Of a stretch of 16,182 nucleotides of DNA, positions 15,208 through 16,182 are shown piece after piece. Made by a program: the position numbers and the translations under genes. Position 1 is the stretch's first letter; each line of letters starts with the position of its first letter. The notes under the pieces are model-generated. The model searched no databases. It saw only the letters and a list, made by a program, of their open reading frames with translations, and was not told where the DNA came from. The stretch spans positions 1 to 16,182 of the forward strand of contig NZ_CAMIBP010000044.1 in NCBI RefSeq assembly GCF_946223165.1, written 5' to 3'. This DNA comes from an uncultured Corynebacterium sp. (lineage in GTDB: Bacteria > Actinomycetota > Actinomycetes > Mycobacteriales > Mycobacteriaceae).

Positions 15208-15381
15208 GGTGGCACTTCCTTTCCGGGTTGGTAGTTGGCCCCAAGCTAGAAAATGATGCACAGCACCGCTAGTACCCCTCCCCCGCTGCGAAGCTTGCGA
15301 AGCGTTGACATAGTGCGCCGCCGCACGCCACCACCACACTGGTTAGCTAGTGCAAACGTTTCTTTTCGCCCCCAAGTGCGA
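15208..15381 (-). other. adhA upstream leader region
   Basis: No supported gene. It holds the adhA ribosome site, a tandem pair of nine-base units TGCGAAGCT/TGCGAAGCG (15287-15304), an 8-bp palindrome AAACGTTT (15354-15361) and G-runs on the minus strand. G-runs of this kind serve as RamA sites in some corynebacteria; nothing here proves that. Confidence 0.4.
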
Positions 15382-15398
15382 TAACCGTTCTCATTAAA
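15382..15398 (-). promoter_or_regulatory. Zur-like operator and -10 element upstream of adhA
   Basis: TAATGAGAACGGTTA on the minus strand (15396-15382) differs at one of 15 bases from the element in front of the ABC operon. TGAGAACGGTTATCG is an imperfect palindrome centred on G. A -10-like TTTAAT (15398-15393) overlaps it as in the other copy. If used, the adhA mRNA has a leader of about 180 bases. No clear -35 was found. Confidence 0.5.
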
Positions 15399-15422
15399 AA
15401 GCGGCGATTCGCCCAGCACTAC

Positions 15423-15453
15423 CCCGGTCCGCGCGTGAGGCGCACGGCCCGGG
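15423..15453. terminator. GC-rich hairpin just after mfd
   Basis: CCCGGTCCGCGCG (15423-15435) pairs with CGCACGGCCCGGG (15441-15453) at 11 of 13 positions around a short loop. It starts a few bases after the mfd stop codon on the minus strand. No T-run follows, so it is a hairpin of probable rather than classical terminator type. Confidence 0.5.
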
Positions 15454-15457
15454 AGCC

Positions 15458-16182
15458 TCACTCCGACACCGAGATGACGTTCTTCTTCTTAGCAGGTGCC
15501 TGGCCGCCCGAGACGTCGAGCTCCGGCACGTCGAACATCTGCGACAGGAAGTCGCTCACCCACTGCAGCAGCTCCACGTCACGCAGCAGCGGCGAGGTAA
15601 CGTTGCGGCCCGCCTTCGGGAAGCTCAGCTGGATGGCCTGCGCCGCCGCGCGGTACGTCGCCCCCGGGAACAGGCGCTTCAAGCGCACCTGCTTGGAGTC
15701 CGGCAGCTCCACCGGGTGGATCTTGATACGCGTGCCTTGGACCGCGATGTCGGACACGCCGGCCCGGCGCGCCTGGTGACGTAGCCTGGCGACGGCGAGT
15801 AGGCGCGTGACCTCCTGCGGCAGGGGACCGTAGCGGTCCTCCATCTCCTCAACGATGAGCTGCAGGTCCGCATTGTCCTTCGAGGATGCCAGCTTGCGGT
15901 AGACCTCCAGGCGCAGGCGCTCGGAGTTGATATAGGCCTCGGGGATGTGGGCATCGACGGGCAGGTCAATGCGGATCTCCTTCGGACCGTTATCCGTGGC
16001 CTTGGGGATCTCCCCGTTGGCCATGGCCTTGAAGGTCTCCACGGCCTCGCCCACGAGGCGGACGTAGAGGTCGAAGCCGACGCCAGCAATGTGACCGGAC
16101 TGCTGGGCGCCCAGCACATTGCCGGCGCCGCGCATCTCCAGGTCCTTCATGGCCACGGCCATGCCCGCGCCCAGGTCGTTGT
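15458..16182 (-). CDS. mfd: Transcription-repair coupling factor Mfd, C-terminal part
   Basis: About 241 C-terminal residues of Mfd; the rest lies beyond the right edge. Mfd is a DNA translocase which removes RNA polymerase stalled at lesions and recruits UvrA. The visible part begins NDLGAGM and continues MKDLEMRGAGNVLGAQQSGH, the end of the helicase motor (motif VI region with the relay helix), followed by GFDLYVRLV and the TRCF C-terminal regulatory domain (IDLPVDAHIPEAYI; RLRLEVYRKLAS; MEDRYGPLP). It ends with an Ala/Lys-rich tail. The stop is intact, so no truncation on this side. Housekeeping gene; it marks the right flank of the metal region as chromosomal. Confidence 0.95.
   Translation of the reverse strand, partial: NDLGAGMAVAMKDLEMRGAGNVLGAQQSGHIAGVGFDLYVRLVGEAVETFKAMANGEIPKATDNGPKEIRIDLPVDAHIPEAYINSERLRLEVYRKLASSKDNADLQLIVEEMEDRYGPLPQEVTRLLAVARLRHQARRAGVSDIAVQGTRIKIHPVELPDSKQVRLKRLFPGATYRAAAQAIQLSFPKAGRNVTSPLLRDVELLQWVSDFLSQMFDVPELDVSGGQAPAKKKNVISVSE

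Noticed and set aside
15246..15311. 21-codon open frame in the adhA leader (minus strand, ATG at 15311)
   Set aside because: No ribosome site and no attenuation-type codon runs; too short to support.
15354..15361. AAACGTTT palindrome as a LacI-family operator
   Set aside because: Only eight bases, no second copy and no LacI-type gene nearby.
1..16182. CRISPR arrays, tRNA/rRNA genes, prophage genes
   Set aside because: No regularly spaced repeats, no tRNA-like cloverleaf and no phage-type products were seen on either strand.

Overview
The window looks like a chromosomal piece of a high-GC actinobacterium, most likely Corynebacterium. The basis is family resemblance: two DtxR-type iron boxes, an efeUOB locus, an AdhA-type alcohol dehydrogenase and the C-terminal end of Mfd. 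The species cannot be fixed by reading alone. Fourteen genes or gene parts are supported: ten complete or nearly complete genes for metal handling (one of them broken), three housekeeping-type genes and one partial gene.

Layout, left to right. (1) Positions 1-47 look like the terminal repeat of an IS3-family element running off the left edge. (2) Positions 60-3689, minus strand, transcribed sbnB -> PLP decarboxylase -> sbnA. SbnA and SbnB together make L-2,3-diaminopropionate (L-Dap), a building block of staphyloferrin B and of the zinc chelator EDDS. The decarboxylase belongs to the fold-III (DapDC/SbnH/Y4yA-like) group. The trio is visibly more AT-rich than its neighbours, and a 19-bp DtxR-like iron box with a -10 element lies in front of it. 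(3) Positions 3854-9096, minus strand: a five-gene peptide/nickel/metallophore ABC importer in the order binding lipoprotein, permease, permease, ATPase, ATPase, with overlapping or abutting genes. Its promoter carries a Zur-like operator, and the first permease has a histidine-rich N-terminus. (4) Positions 9316-10726, minus strand: pdxY and an ArfB-like ribosome-rescue hydrolase. (5) Positions 10834-14110, plus strand: efeUOB behind a second DtxR-like box. efeU carries two apparent one-base deletions. (6) Positions 14182-15207, minus strand: adhA, preceded by an element identical at 14 of 15 bases to the one upstream of the ABC operon. (7) Positions 15458-16182: the C-terminal end of mfd.

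Reading it together: the left 9 kb looks like a metal acquisition island. A Dap-based chelator pathway (apparently iron-controlled) sits next to an importer of the family that takes up nickel, opine metallophores and aminopolycarboxylates (apparently controlled by a zinc-type regulator shared with adhA). The enzyme that would join the Dap-derived pieces, an NIS synthetase or a fumarate-adding lyase, is not in the window. It would be expected beyond position 1, where an IS-like end intervenes. The product is therefore open: staphyloferrin B-like siderophore, EDDS-like zincophore, or something new. efeUOB is a second, independent iron route.

No tRNA, rRNA, CRISPR array or phage gene was seen. 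No gene-free stretch exceeds 300 bases; the longest is 15208-15457.
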